Part shown: positions 44,696 to 54,796 of the stretch, one piece after another
Numbering within the stretch: position 1 is the first letter of the stretch
How the letters are laid out: the number at the start of each line of letters is the position of its first letter
Source of the DNA: Trifolium pratense
Taxonomy: Eukaryota; Streptophyta; Magnoliopsida; Fabales; Fabaceae
Length of the DNA: 64,000 nt
Assembly (NCBI RefSeq): GCF_020283565.1
Contig: NC_060061.1
Span: 41,391,362 to 41,455,361, forward strand
Reading direction: 5' to 3'
Translations under genes and position numbers: made by a program
The notes under the pieces: model-generated
Told to the model about the DNA's origin: nothing
What the model saw: only the letters and a program-made list of their open reading frames with translations
Databases searched by the model: none

Positions 44696-44704
44696 ATATT
44701 TAAT

Positions 44705-45390
44705 ACCAGAGAAAAATCTGTATAGCTTGTTGATTTAGGCTAACTATAAAATTAATGTATGCAAATTAGCATAATCTATAAGAATTTGCTAACTTACACT
44801 AACTATTTTTTAGTGGGTCTAGTAATTTGTTATTAAAAATTTGTGAAATACACCTGGGATTAATTAGGACATGGAAAATGATAGTTTTACATGATTCCTT
44901 TTTGATGTATTATAGTTTTACATGATTTGAGTGTCACATAAGACATAATTAAGTGATCACGAATCATTATAGGTGAAATAGAAAATAAAAAATAGCAACA
45001 AACATTACCTCAACCTAATGAGTGGACACTAGGCACAAAAAAACTAGAGACAAAAAACACATTCAATTATTAATAAAACTTTTGTCTACTATAAGCCTAG
45101 GTTATTAATGATTTTCATAAAGAACATTCTCTTAATTTCCAATCTCTTTCCTTCTTTCTCTTTCCACCTCCTTTTACATTTTTTGTTTGTTTTTTATTTC
45201 CTATCTCTTTGCATATAAATCATTATCATAATGTATTCTATGCTAAACCATTCTTCTTGTAGTACTTGTATTACAATTGCTACACTTGTTAGTTGCACTT
45301 CTTTGCTACTTGCATCATCTTGTGTACTTTCCTTTTTATTTCATTCAACCACACATCAAACACCTTTGAAATTCCTTATAGTACTTTGAC
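44705..45390. promoter_or_regulatory. Upstream region of the HOOKLESS1-like gene
   Basis: AT- and CT-rich. A pyrimidine-rich stretch at 45135-45180 (TTTCCTTCTTTCTCTTTCC) and a TATA-like CATATAAATC at 45212-45221 precede the ATG by about 170 bp. Assignment is by position. Confidence 0.35.
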
Positions 45391-47154
45391 ATGGAATACA
45401 ACAAGTTCAGAATCCGAAGCTATGAATGTCAATCTGATAGAGCTCAAGTTGAAAATCTTGAGAGAAAATGTGAGGTAGGACCATCAGAAAGTGTGTTTCT
45501 CTTCACAGATACTATGGGTGACCCCATTTGTAGGATTCGAAACAGTCCCATGTACATGATGCTGGTATATACTATTACTATAACATTATGATTATCCCCT
45601 TTTTTCTTTTTATGGATCAATTCCAATTTATAAGCTTCCTTCTTGTTCTATCTTGGATGGTTTTAAATTGCAGTTGCGGTTGTAATCATGCTGCGAACCT
45701 ATATATTGCGGCAAAATGTGGTCAAAGTGACCTCAAAAGTCTTTCTATTGCGATCCGTAGTCGCAATATTGTGGATTTTGATGTATTTGCAACGACATCA
45801 CAAACACAATTTTGGCTGTCTAAACTGCATTTACCTACAATTTACCGCAATATAAAAGTATGTTGTGTAACCGCAACTGCAATTTAAAATTATACTCTAA
45901 ACCTTTCTATTGTGATCATGATTTTAAATTGCGTTCTGTAGTTGCAATATTTCAGATTTTGAAATATCTGCAACGTCATCACAACTACAATTTTGACTAC
46001 CTGAATTGCATTTACCGCAATATAAAAGTCTGTTTGTAAGCGTAACTGCAATTTAAAATCAAAATTGCAGCTACAATTACGGATGCAGAATGCATTTTAA
46101 AAATCATGTTTTCAAGTCTTTGATCATTATGTCCACCACTAACTTCTTAATTGGATGTTAGGTAGCAGAGTTGGAAAATGGATTGGTTGGTGTCATTCAA
46201 GGCTCCATAAAAGTTGTAACTATTCAAGGACATCCACCAAAAGATTTGGCAAAAGTAGGGTATGTCTTAGGCTTAAGGGTATCTCCACATCATAGAAGAA
46301 AAGGGATTGGTTCAAGCTTAGTAAGAACATTAGAAGAATGGTTCATTTCCAATGATGTGGACTATGCATATATGGCAACTGAAAAAGAAAATCATGCCTC
46401 AGTTAATCTCTTCATGAACAAATTTGGCTACACAAAATTTAGGACACCATCAATTCTTGTTAACCCTGTTAATCATCATTCATTTAAAATCTCAACCAAC
46501 ATTGAAATATCAAGGTTGAAAATTGAACAAGCTGAATCACTCTATAGAAAGTTCATGGGGTCCACAGAGTTTTTTCCTAATGATATAGGAAATATATTAA
46601 AAAATAAGCTAAGTTTGGGGACATGGATGGCATATTTTAAAGATGATATTAATATTGGGCCTAATGGACAAGTACCAAATAGTTGGGCTATGCTTAGTGT
46701 TTGGAATAGTGGTGAAATTTTTAAGTTAAAAATAGGAAAAGCACCTTTTTGTTGTTTGTTATACACAAAAAGTTGGTGCTTAATTGATAAAATTTTCCCA
46801 TGTTTAAGATTACCTACTTTACCTGATTTTTTTAACCCTTTTGGATTTTATTTTATGTATGGTGTGTATCATGAAGGGCCATTTTCAGGGAAGCTAGTGA
46901 AAGCTTTGTGTAAATTTGTGCACAATATGGCTAAAGAGTCTAAAGATGTGAAGTGTAAGATTATTGTGACTGAAGTTGGAGGAAGAGATGAACTCAATCA
47001 TCATATTCCACATTGGAAATTGCTTTCATGTCCTGAAGATTTGTGGTGTATAAAGGCATTGAAAAGTGAAGGGCTTTCAATCAATAATTTTCATGAATTA
47101 ACAACTAAAACCCCACCAACAAGAGCTCTTTTTGTAGACCCAAGAGAGGTTTAA
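45391..47154 (+). CDS. HLS1-like: HOOKLESS1-like GNAT N-acetyltransferase
   Basis: Two exons (45391-45564, 46162-47154) join in phase 0 at ATGCTG|GTATAT and TGTTAG|GTAGCA, giving 388 residues against roughly 400 for plant HLS1 proteins. Residues 25-58 carry the family N-terminus (RKCEVGP..LFTDTMGDPICRIRNSP). The GNAT acetyl-CoA site is in YVLGLRVSPHHRRKGIG, with R-R-K-G-I-G at 103-108. ATEKENHASVNLFMNKFGY and FRTPSILVNPV follow, and the plant-specific C-terminal half holds KLSLGTW, WAMLSVWNSG, PFGFYFMYGVYHEGP, PHWKLLSCPEDLWCIK and LFVDPREV. Arabidopsis HLS1 acts in the nucleus on apical-hook growth downstream of ethylene; this paralogue's role is inferred. The 597-bp intron holds hAT MITE copies. 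Confidence 0.93.
45659..46112. mobile_element. hAT-type MITE sequence in the HLS1-like intron (tandem or nested copies)
   Basis: GGTTTTAAATTGCAGTTGCG (45659) pairs with CGCAACTGCAATTTAAAAT (about 45872-45890). A second pair lies at about 45921 (TTTTAAATTGCG) and 46043-46061 (TAACTGCAATTTAAAATC). This is the family of the intact copy at 61450-61925. No duplication is legible. Confidence 0.6.
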
Positions 47155-48560
47155 AGTATGATCTCAAAAAGAAATGTGGAAAAAAAAGCTTGGAAATATC
47201 TTGACCTTAAATTTTCATTTATTTATTTTTCTTTTTTATCTTTCGAGTAAATAATCAATTCGGTCATGAAATGTTAGTTGGTGTCACTATTATTATTGAA
47301 TGTATCAAAGTTACAAATACATACATGAATGTAACTTTTATTAGTCAGTTTAGTCATCATCTTATGTGTCTATAGTTAGTGAATTTGATCTTCAAATATG
47401 TTCTATTAATCAGTTTGGTCCATATATATTGCTAATTGAAAACAAATTCAATAATATTTTTATAATTTTGATATACTCATGAACTTTGGGACAAAAATAA
47501 AGTATTCATTTTCTTTTCTTTGCTTTGTCTAAAAACTAACTCCTTCTTTTATTTGATAAATAAATGCACTCATCTTAAAGTATGATCTTAAAAATAAAGC
47601 CATTTAAGAACTAAAATCTCTTTTTGTAGATCCAAGAGAGGTTTAAATTTAAAGTATGATCTCACAAAGAAATAAAAAATTAAAGGGTGGACAAAGACAT
47701 TAAAAAAGCATGGAAATATGTTAACCCTAAAATTTATTTCTTGCCTTTTCTTTCCTTTGCTTTGTCTATGAACCAAATCCTTCTATATGTTTTGTTTGAT
47801 AAATGCATGGTGCATCCATCTTTTCTTGGTGGGGTTTTTTCCCTAGTTTAATTTCTTTCACATCGGTGACAAAAAATCTCTAAAGATATCCATAATTTAG
47901 GTGCCAAAATTTTGTGTCCTTGTTTGTAATGTCATATTGTGCTACATGACCATGACTAATCAAACAACATAGTGGTCCAAATTTTGTCCCTTCCCCTCAG
48001 GTAAAAACTTTGAGATGGACCCTCTCTTCTTATATTTTGTCGCATCACATTGAGTTATGGGGTCTTCCTTACATGTCATGACTGAAAAAAGAGAGTGATT
48101 TTGAGAAATTTTAAGATGTGAGATCATGAAAGTAACTATTATCCTATTCTAGTCAGAGTAACTAGCTAGTTAGACAAGTTTGTATGTTCAAGTCTTTGGT
48201 TTTAGTTTGGTTTCTAGTTCATTGGATTTGGAGCATTATTGTCATTAACCACACGAGGAATGTATATGGTCTAAAGTTTTCCCCAGTACATGGGAATCAG
48301 CCAAAAATACCAACAACAAAAAATTGGCTACCTTGAGTTTCACTTTTCACCAATATCAAAATACTCCGTCGGTTTTAAAAACAACAGTATAATCTTTTTG
48401 GTTAATTTTGTTTTTCAAATTTTCAAATTCATTAGATAATTTATGTATTTGGTCATATTGAATGTATCTAGAATTTTTCTTATAAATATGATCAGAAAAA
48501 GTAGTTGTTTAAGATTTCTAGAGATATATTAAAAAATAATAAGAAAAATGAAAACAGCTA
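47155..48560. repeat. HLS1-like 3' flank with partial tandem duplications of the gene end
   Basis: 47609-47763 repeats the last codons and 3' UTR of the gene: CTCTTTTTGTAGAYCCAAGA, then GAGGTTTAAA and AAAGTATGATCTCA. It lacks anything upstream of the last nine codons. Pieces also recur near 47510-47600 and 47745-47820 (TTTGCTTTGTCTA). These are duplicated fragments, not a second gene. Confidence 0.65.
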
Positions 48561-48924
48561 TTTTGTGCGTTTGTTTCACGGTATATAAAATAATCCTTGG
48601 AATAACTTTCCCAAGCATATGTTTCCGAGGAATAATATTTTAGAAAAAGTGTTTTGATAGTAATTTATAATCCTAGGAATGTTTTATTTTAAATTCTGAA
48701 AAATAATTTATATATTTAATTTATAATATATATTCCTAAAAATAAGTAATGATAGGTATAAGTGTGTACACAAGGAAAAAAAAAAAAAAAAGGAACGGTT
48801 ATGTTATATGTGGTAGTGGGGTAATACAACTGCTGGGAATATAATTTTTTACCCGTTATAATTTTTTCTTAAGAATAGATTGTAATTTCATTAACAAACA
48901 TAGGAATTATTATTTCCATACTTA

Positions 48925-49618
48925 GGGGGCGTTTGTTTCAAGGTTGTTAATTTTACTCCCAGGAATCATATTCCCAGGAAATAATAATGGGAACTTTATT
49001 CCCAGGTATTTTAGAAAAAACATGTTTGGTTCATATTAACTACTCCCTCCGTCCCAAATTATAAGGGAAAATAAAAAAATCACACTTATTAAGAAAAAGT
49101 AAAACATGAGAATTTGAAGTATGTTTTTGTGGGTTTTCCTTGGAATAAGTTGCATAGGAAGATGTAAAAACAATTTTTATTGGTTGTTGTTTATTGAGAA
49201 AATGAGAGAGAGAAGAAATTAAATGCAATTTGCATTTAATTTTATGAAAATAAGGAAATAAACATTCTTGAAAATGATTTTTCTCTTATAATTTGGGACA
49301 AAAAAAATGGGCTTTTTTCCCTTATAATTTGGGACGGAGGGAGTACATTCCTAGGAATTATTGATAAAAGTGGGTAAAAGAGAAGTTATTGGAAGTTATT
49401 TAAAATGTATTCCTATTTTCATGGGAACTTTTCTTTCCCACCCATTTCCTTGGGAATAAAATCATGGGAATAAGAGAAGTTATTGGAAGTTATTTTATTC
49501 CAAGGAAACTTCATATCCAGGAATAATTTCATGTCAACCTTGTAACAAACATGGGTATATTTATTCCAACCCATATATTCCCAGGAATATTATTCCTAAC
49601 CTTGAAACAAACACCCCC
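48925..49618. mobile_element. PIF/Harbinger-like (Tourist) MITE
   Basis: Perfectly inverted ends GGGGGCGTTTGTTTCAAGGTT and AACCTTGAAACAAACACCCCC, less one base, flanked by TTA on both sides (48922-48924, 49619-49621). Interior units CCCAGGAATAT..TATTCC repeat in both orientations. A Stowaway copy is inserted at 49043. Confidence 0.75.
49043..49343. mobile_element. Stowaway-like MITE, copy 2 (301 bp)
   Basis: Ends CTCCCTCCGTCCCAAATTAT and ATAATTTGGGACGGAGGGAG, TA on both sides (49041-49042, 49344-49345). Cleanest of the three copies. Confidence 0.9.
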
Positions 49619-49663
49619 TTAGATTCCTGGGAATATATTTGATATCTGGCAAACAAACGCTCA

Positions 49664-49818
49664 TAATACCCGTGCGTACGTACGGGTCGTGGCGTTACCA
49701 TGATTTTTTTATTGTAGAACGAATATTATATAGTGCGAAAATAGTTCCGTTATAAAATACTCGCTATTGCAAAATTATTGTCTGGTGTATGTTAGTTATA
49801 ATTGTAATATTTATAAAT
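49664..49818. other. Spacer ending in LINE target duplication
   Basis: The last 16 bases, TGTAATATTTATAAAT (49803-49818), recur at 50737-50752. Confidence 0.8.
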
Positions 49819-50663
49819 CAGCTTCGGTAGCTAAGATGTCTTTGTTAAGGTGGGGGCTTGGAGGGACAGGCGTGGGCTTGGAGGAGGCGGTTGTGGGCGT
49901 GAGAGAAGGAGATGTTGGGGGAGTGTCAGACCTTACTGCATACTATCTCTTTGCAGGCACATATCTCAGATAGGTAGGAGTGGTTGCTAGATCCTGAGCT
50001 TGGTTACTCTGTTCGTGGTGCGTATCAGCTTTTGACTTCTCATGACATGAATGCATTGAGTGACGGTCATGATCTTATATGGCACAGACAGGTTCCCATG
50101 AAGGTGTCGATTCTAGCATGGAGACTTTTGAAAGATAGGTTGCCAACGAAGACAAACTTGGTTACTCGAGGTATTGTCCCAACGGATGCTCGCTTTTGCG
50201 TTTCTGGATGTGGTGATGCCGAACCGGCACATCACTTATTTCTCACTTGCAGTGTTTTCGGTTCTCTTTGGTCGATGGTTCGGGCTTGGATTGGTTCTAT
50301 GGCGGTTGATGCCAATAGCTTACCTGATCACTTTGTTCAGTTCACTCAGTCAGCAGGTGGTCAGCGAGCACAATGGTCTTTTATGCAGCTTATTTGGCTC
50401 GCTTGTGTCTGGATTTTGTGGCATGAGAGGAATCACAGGTTATTCAGGAACACGACCTCTTTTTTACATCAAATGTTGGATAAGGTCAAGTTGTTTTCAT
50501 ATTGGTGGTTGAAGTCGACAAATGTCTCTTAAGTTTCAAATTTTTATTGTTGGTGGTCGACTCCATTGTTATGTATGAGTTTTGTTTAATTGTACTTTAT
50601 TGATGCTCTTGTAAATATCTGTGGTTTCTATTGGCACACCTTGTGCTGAGGAAATCACTCGTT

Positions 50664-50714
<51 letters not shown>

Positions 50715-50736
50715 CATTTTGGCCTCTTAAAAAAAA
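49819..50736 (+). mobile_element. 5'-truncated LINE insertion with perfect 16-bp target duplication
   Basis: The insertion spans 49819-50736, bounded by TGTAATATTTATAAAT on both sides. It contains the last part of ORF2, a 3' UTR (GGCACACCTTGTGCTGAGG) and a (TA)n tract at 50671-50711 near the tail. Confidence 0.9.
49890..50532 (+). pseudogene. LINE ORF2 C-terminus with zf-RVT domain
   Basis: One frame from about 49890 reads EMLGECQTLL, ISLQAHISDR, EWLLDPELGYSVRGAYQLLT, then the zinc-binding-in-RT domain (IWHRQVPMKVSILAWRLLKD, DRLPTKTNLVTRGIV, FCVSGCGDAEPAHHLFLTCS). It ends in IWLACVWILWHERNHRLF. Two in-frame stops occur (TGA after LWA, TAG after SDR), both where this family has Trp, so each is one G-to-A step from sense. 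From 49984 to 50532 the frame is open but has no ATG at its start. No reverse transcriptase core is present. Confidence 0.88.
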
Positions 50737-50752
50737 TGTAATATTTATAAAT

Positions 50753-51002
50753 GACAACTTATTCATATATATGAATAATATGGAACTGTTGGGGTGATAT
50801 GTTTCATTTTAATATAGCAATTTATTATATATGTGTCCTACAAATCATGAAAGTTTTAAAAAAAACTATTAATTAAAGTTCATTATAAATTTTTAAAATA
50901 CAATAAAGAAGATTTGACGGGAGTTATAATTTATGACATCTACTTAAGAATGAGGTAAGATTACTTATGATAATATTTTTGAAGACTATTTTTGGGGAGA
51001 AG
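50753..51002. other. Intergenic, nothing recognised
   Basis: AT-rich spacer. Confidence 0.45.
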
Positions 51003-51119
51003 TTATTATACATAAGTGTAATCCTTATGCATGGTACATAAGTCAATAACATCCATTAGATTGAGCATCCACATGTAATAATCCTAGCCAATCTCAACTC
51101 ACACACTCACACATAATCT

Positions 51120-51265
51120 CACACCCCCCAAATTTCTCACGTACCCCCCAAATTACTCGCGCACCCCCAAATTTCTCGTGCACCCCCCCAAATTTCTCAT
51201 GCACCCCCCCAATTTCTCGCGCACCCCCAAATTTCTAGCGCACCCCCCAAAAATTTTCACGCACC
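51120..51265. repeat. CACCCCCCAAATTTCTC minisatellite, left arm
   Basis: Seven or so units of about 20 bp of the form GCRCCCCCCAAATTTCTC. The inverted counterpart lies at about 51950-52075. Confidence 0.85.
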
Positions 51266-51443
51266 CCTAGATGACTTGTGCGCCCAATTTTTTTTTAACC
51301 TCCCATATTTCAAGCCTAAACCATTTTGCTGTGGGAATGGTTTCAAAAATATACACTCCAAAACCATTAAGTGCATAAGATGGTTTTGAAGTACAACCTA
51401 TAATTAGAATCATAATTGTTTTTTTTTGGTACAATTATAATCA

Positions 51444-51775
51444 TTATTTAAAACCAGTTAAATGGTTTCAGATAGTTATACACTAAAACCATTTGTATTG
51501 TAAAATGGTTTTATGTGTGTTTTTATGGTTTCAAAAATTCTGGAAACCATTATGCTGGTTAAATGGTTTCAGATAGTTATACACTGAAACCATTTGTATT
51601 GTAAAATGGTTTTATGTGTGTTTTTATGGTTTTAAAAATTCTGGAAACCATTATGTTGGTTAAATGGTTTCAGATAGTTATACACTGAAACCATTTGTAT
51701 TGTAAAATGATTTTATGTGTGTTTATATGGTTTTAAAAATTCTGGAAACCATTATGTTGGTTAAATGGTTTCAAA
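51444..51775. repeat. Three tandem units of about 102 bp with GAAACCATT cores
   Basis: TACACTGAAACCATTTGTAT recurs at about 51580 and 51682, with a variant (ACTAAAACC) at about 51480. Confidence 0.85.
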
Positions 51776-53026
51776 TCACAATTATTGTTTGTATTCTAAT
51801 TATAGGGTTGTACTCTAAAACCATCTTATACACTTAATGGTTTTGGAGTGCATATCTCTGAAACCATTCCCACAACAAAATGGTTTAGGCTAGAAATTAA
51901 ATGTGGAGGGGACCAAAAAAATAAAATTGGGGGGCAAAAGTCATATTGGGGGTGTGCGAGAAATTTTGGGGGTGCATGAGAAATTTGGGGGTGCATGAGA
52001 AATTTGGGGGTGCATGAGAAATTTGGGGGTGTGCTAGTAATTTGGGGGGTGCACAAGTAATTTAGGGGGTGCACTAAGTAACTTATGCGTGGTGCATAAG
52101 GATAGCTTATGTATAATAATCAATCCCCTATTTTTGTATCATTTTAAAATAGAGGGAGTAGTTACTATATTATGCAAATTAACTAACAGTTATTATAAAC
52201 ATCGCTGATAAAAATATATGTCCTATATTTTGTATTGCGCAATTATTTGGATTATAAATATGGGGTTTTCTAACTTAGACCCTAGTTAGGTCTAAGTTAG
52301 CAAGGTGCACCTTTTCAATTGGATCAAAATACCCATTCTTTTAATTTTTGAAAAAATAGAGCAACAGGGGCATTTCTGTAATTTTACACCAACAGTACAC
52401 GCGCCCCACCCTCCGAAACCATTAATAGACGCGGATCCAGTGTCGCGCGCGTACCGAAGGACCATGGTTACAGACCGTTGATTTCCATCAGACAGCCAAG
52501 ATCTGATCTCATCAAGACTGTCTGATCAATCAGACAGCCCAGATCATCCTGATCCATCAGATTCTAGCGCCTGCGCCACACTGGATTACAATCTGGAGAG
52601 AGAAAATTTCCTTTTTAAAAGTAGGACACGTGTCACACAATGGTTGGCTGGGCGTGATTTTTGTTCATTTAATACTTTGAACTCAATTATTTCGTTGTAA
52701 ATTAATTTTTTATTTTTTTATTTTTATACCAAAATTCATAATTTTTTTTTGTCTACAAATAGAGACTTGGTTCGTTTGATTTGGACACCGAAAAAAAAAT
52801 ACAATTTTTCACTACCTTAATCTCATTTTTTGTCTACTAAATATGTTACTTGTGTGTTGTAATTTAACACGCACCACTCAACCAACTCACTGAAACCATT
52901 ATACCAGGAAAATAGTAGATAATATTCTGGAACTTTTGGTATATTTTATGAAATTTTTGGAGACCTGAAACTATTTTTAGTTAATTAAATGAGATAAAAC
53001 GGTAATTAAAAACTAATGTTTGCTTC

Positions 53027-53415
53027 TGAAACCATTTTACTGGTAGAATGGTTGCACATAGTTGTATTATGAAACCATTTTACTGGTAGAATGGTTTCAA
53101 TGAGTAATTTATTAATTGTGTTTGCTTCTGAAACCATTTATCTGGTACAATGGTTTCAGAGAGTTGTAATCTGAAACCATTTTGCTGGTAGAATGGTTTC
53201 AGTAAGTTGATTATTAGTTATTTGCTTCTGAAACCATTTAGCTTGTAGAATGGTTGCACATAGTTGTACTCTGAAACTATTTTACTGGTAGAATGGTTTT
53301 AGTGAGTAATTTATTAATTGTGTTTGCTTCTGAAACCATTTAGCTGGTAGAATGGTTTCAGAGATTTGTACTCTGAAACCATTTTCCTGGTAGAATGGTT
53401 TCAGTGAGTTGATGT
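53027..53415. repeat. GAAACCATT/AATGGTTTC minisatellite in the MULE centre
   Basis: Repeated GCTTCTGAAACCATTT plus CTGGTAGAATGGTTTCAG units. Each is itself a near-palindrome of about 40-50 bp, four or more double units. Confidence 0.9.
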
Positions 53416-53686
53416 AAGGTAGTGAAAAATGAGATTAAGGTAGTGAAAAATTGGGTTTTTTTTTCTGTGTCCAAATCAAACGAACCAAGTCTCTATTTGT
53501 AGAGAAAAAAAAATTATGAATTTTGGTATAAAAAATAAAAAATAAAAAATTAATTTACAACGAAATAATTGAGTTCAAAGTATTAAATGGAAAAAAATCA
53601 CGCCCAGCCAATCATACAGTGACACGTGTCCTGCTTTTAAAAAGTAGATTCTTCTCTCTCCAGGGTGTAATCCAGTGTGGTGCACG

Positions 53687-53939
53687 TAGAGCTGTAAAAA
53701 GGGCCTTAAGGGGCCGGCCCTTTAAGGGGCGGACCCACTTATTCCTGATTATTAATTTTATTTAAATTTTAAACATAGTTTTTTTAGGGTGCCGATCGTG
53801 GACAGTGCTGATTGAAGAAAAAGAGAATAAGTTCACGACACTAGAAAAATTGTTTAAAATTTAAATAAAATTAATAATCAGGAATAAGTGGGTCCGTCCC
53901 TTAAAGGGCCGGCCCCTTAAGGCCCTTTTTACAGCTCTA
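53687..53939. mobile_element. hAT-type foldback MITE nested in the MULE (253 bp)
   Basis: Perfect 8-bp duplication GGTGCACG (53679-53686, 53940-53947). Ends TAGAGCTGTAAAAAGGGCC and GGCCCTTTTTACAGCTCTA. The arms pair over about 90 bp each. Confidence 0.93.
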
Positions 53940-54356
53940 GGTGCACGCGCTGGAATCTGATGGATTCGGATGATCTGGGCTGTCTGATTGATCAGACAGT
54001 CTAGATGAGATCAGATCTTGGCTGTCTGATGGAAATCAACGGCCTGTAACCATGGTTCTGCGGTACGCGCGCGACACTGGATCAGATCTTCTCTCTCTGC
54101 GAAATCCTTCCACCCACGCGCGCCTGTCGCCGCGTGTGATGCACGCGCTCGGATTTTGTGCAATCACACGCTGCCACGTGTCCTGGGGGTGGGAAAAGAA
54201 GTTGGGGGCGCGTGTATTGTTGGGTAAATTACAGAAATGCCCCTGTTGCTCTATTCTTTCAAAAATTAAAAACATGGGTATTTTTGTCCAACTGAAAAGG
54301 TGCACCTTGCTAACTTAGACCCAATTGGGTCTAAGTTAGCAGCCCCCTATAAATAT

Positions 54357-54559
54357 AACTAAATATTAAAGTTGAAAAATTTGATTAAACTTTTTTAGCA
54401 ACAACAATTGAATTCCCATGAATAGTAGTTATTTAAAAAATTTATCAGCAACAATTGAGTTCCCATGAATAGTAGTACGTTATTTAATTTTAACATCAGC
54501 AAAAACGTGTTCTTCATGTATAATAGTAGCATGAATAATTATCTTTTCCATACAACATA
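54357..54559. other. Spacer between MULE and PMEI fragment
   Basis: Contains a short direct repeat, GCAACAATTGAGTTCCCATG (54448) against AACAACAATTGAATTCCCATG (about 54400). The rest of the PMEI domain is not here. Confidence 0.5.
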
Positions 54560-54796
54560 TTAATTATATTTTTTAATTTCTTTAATATGGTGAAAAAGAT
54601 ATATTATTACAATAGTGTATGATGCAAGGCAAACAAGGTCTTCGCGAGCACTTTCGGGCGTTGAATTGAGAAGTTTTAAACAAAAAGAAGGTTTTGTGGC
54701 TTTCTTGCAAATTGCTTGCACATCTATATCATTAGTTGCATAGGAAGACACAACACATAAAAGGAACACAATCACTAGGGATGAGAAACGAGCCAT
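54560..54796 (-). pseudogene. PMEI / invertase-inhibitor N-terminal fragment
   Basis: ATG at 54796. Residues 1-20 are a good secretory signal (FSSLVIVFLLCVVSSYA). IDVQAICKKATKPSFCLKLL with Cys30 and Cys39 then makes the first disulfide of the plant invertase/pectin-methylesterase inhibitor fold, and AREDLVCLASYTI follows. Family members run to about 170-190 residues; here similarity stops at residue 62, exactly where a GTAATA donor-like sequence begins, and the frame ends 16 codons later. It is either a truncated gene or a first exon whose partner is missing. The neighbouring MULE at 54347 may be involved. A related 3' segment recurs at about 55410-55480. Confidence 0.65.

Larger units (their letters stand above)
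48565..49663. mobile_element. Outer TIR element of a three-level nest
   Basis: GTGCGTTTGTTTCACGG at the left and GGCAAACAAACGCTCAT at the right are inverted. It is interrupted by the element at 48925-49618. Target duplication not resolved. Confidence 0.5.
51003..52109. mobile_element. Foldback element with two kinds of minisatellite
   Basis: Left end TTATTATACATAAG, right end CTTATGTATAATAA. Long arms are inverted through GTGCACCCCCCAAATTTCTC-type arrays (51120-51265 and 51950-52075) and CTAAACCATTTTG / CAAAATGGTTTAG blocks. The centre (about 51444-51775) has three tandem units of about 102 bp built on AATGGTTTCAG and CTGAAACCATT. No target duplication was resolved and no ORF is meaningful. 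Confidence 0.65.
52262..54347. mobile_element. Complete MULE-type long-TIR element (2086 bp)
   Basis: Flanked by a perfect 9-bp duplication TATAAATAT (52253-52261, 54348-54356), the Mutator hallmark. The left end GGGGTTTTCTAACTTAGACC and right end GGTCTAAGTTAGCAGCCCCC are inverted, and the arms pair over roughly 700-900 bp, with a nested hAT MITE in the right arm. The terminal 40 bp hold an extra palindrome (TTAGACC..GGTCTAA). The centre is the GAAACCATT minisatellite. No transposase, so non-autonomous. A second copy's right arm is at 1-704. Confidence 0.92.

Noticed and set aside
46542..46766. Minus-strand ORF within the HLS1-like second exon
   Set aside because: Antisense shadow of a well-supported coding exon.
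51120..51265. Regular short repeats that resemble a CRISPR array at first sight
   Set aside because: No unique spacers, arrays are inverted arms of a foldback transposon, and the genome is eukaryotic.
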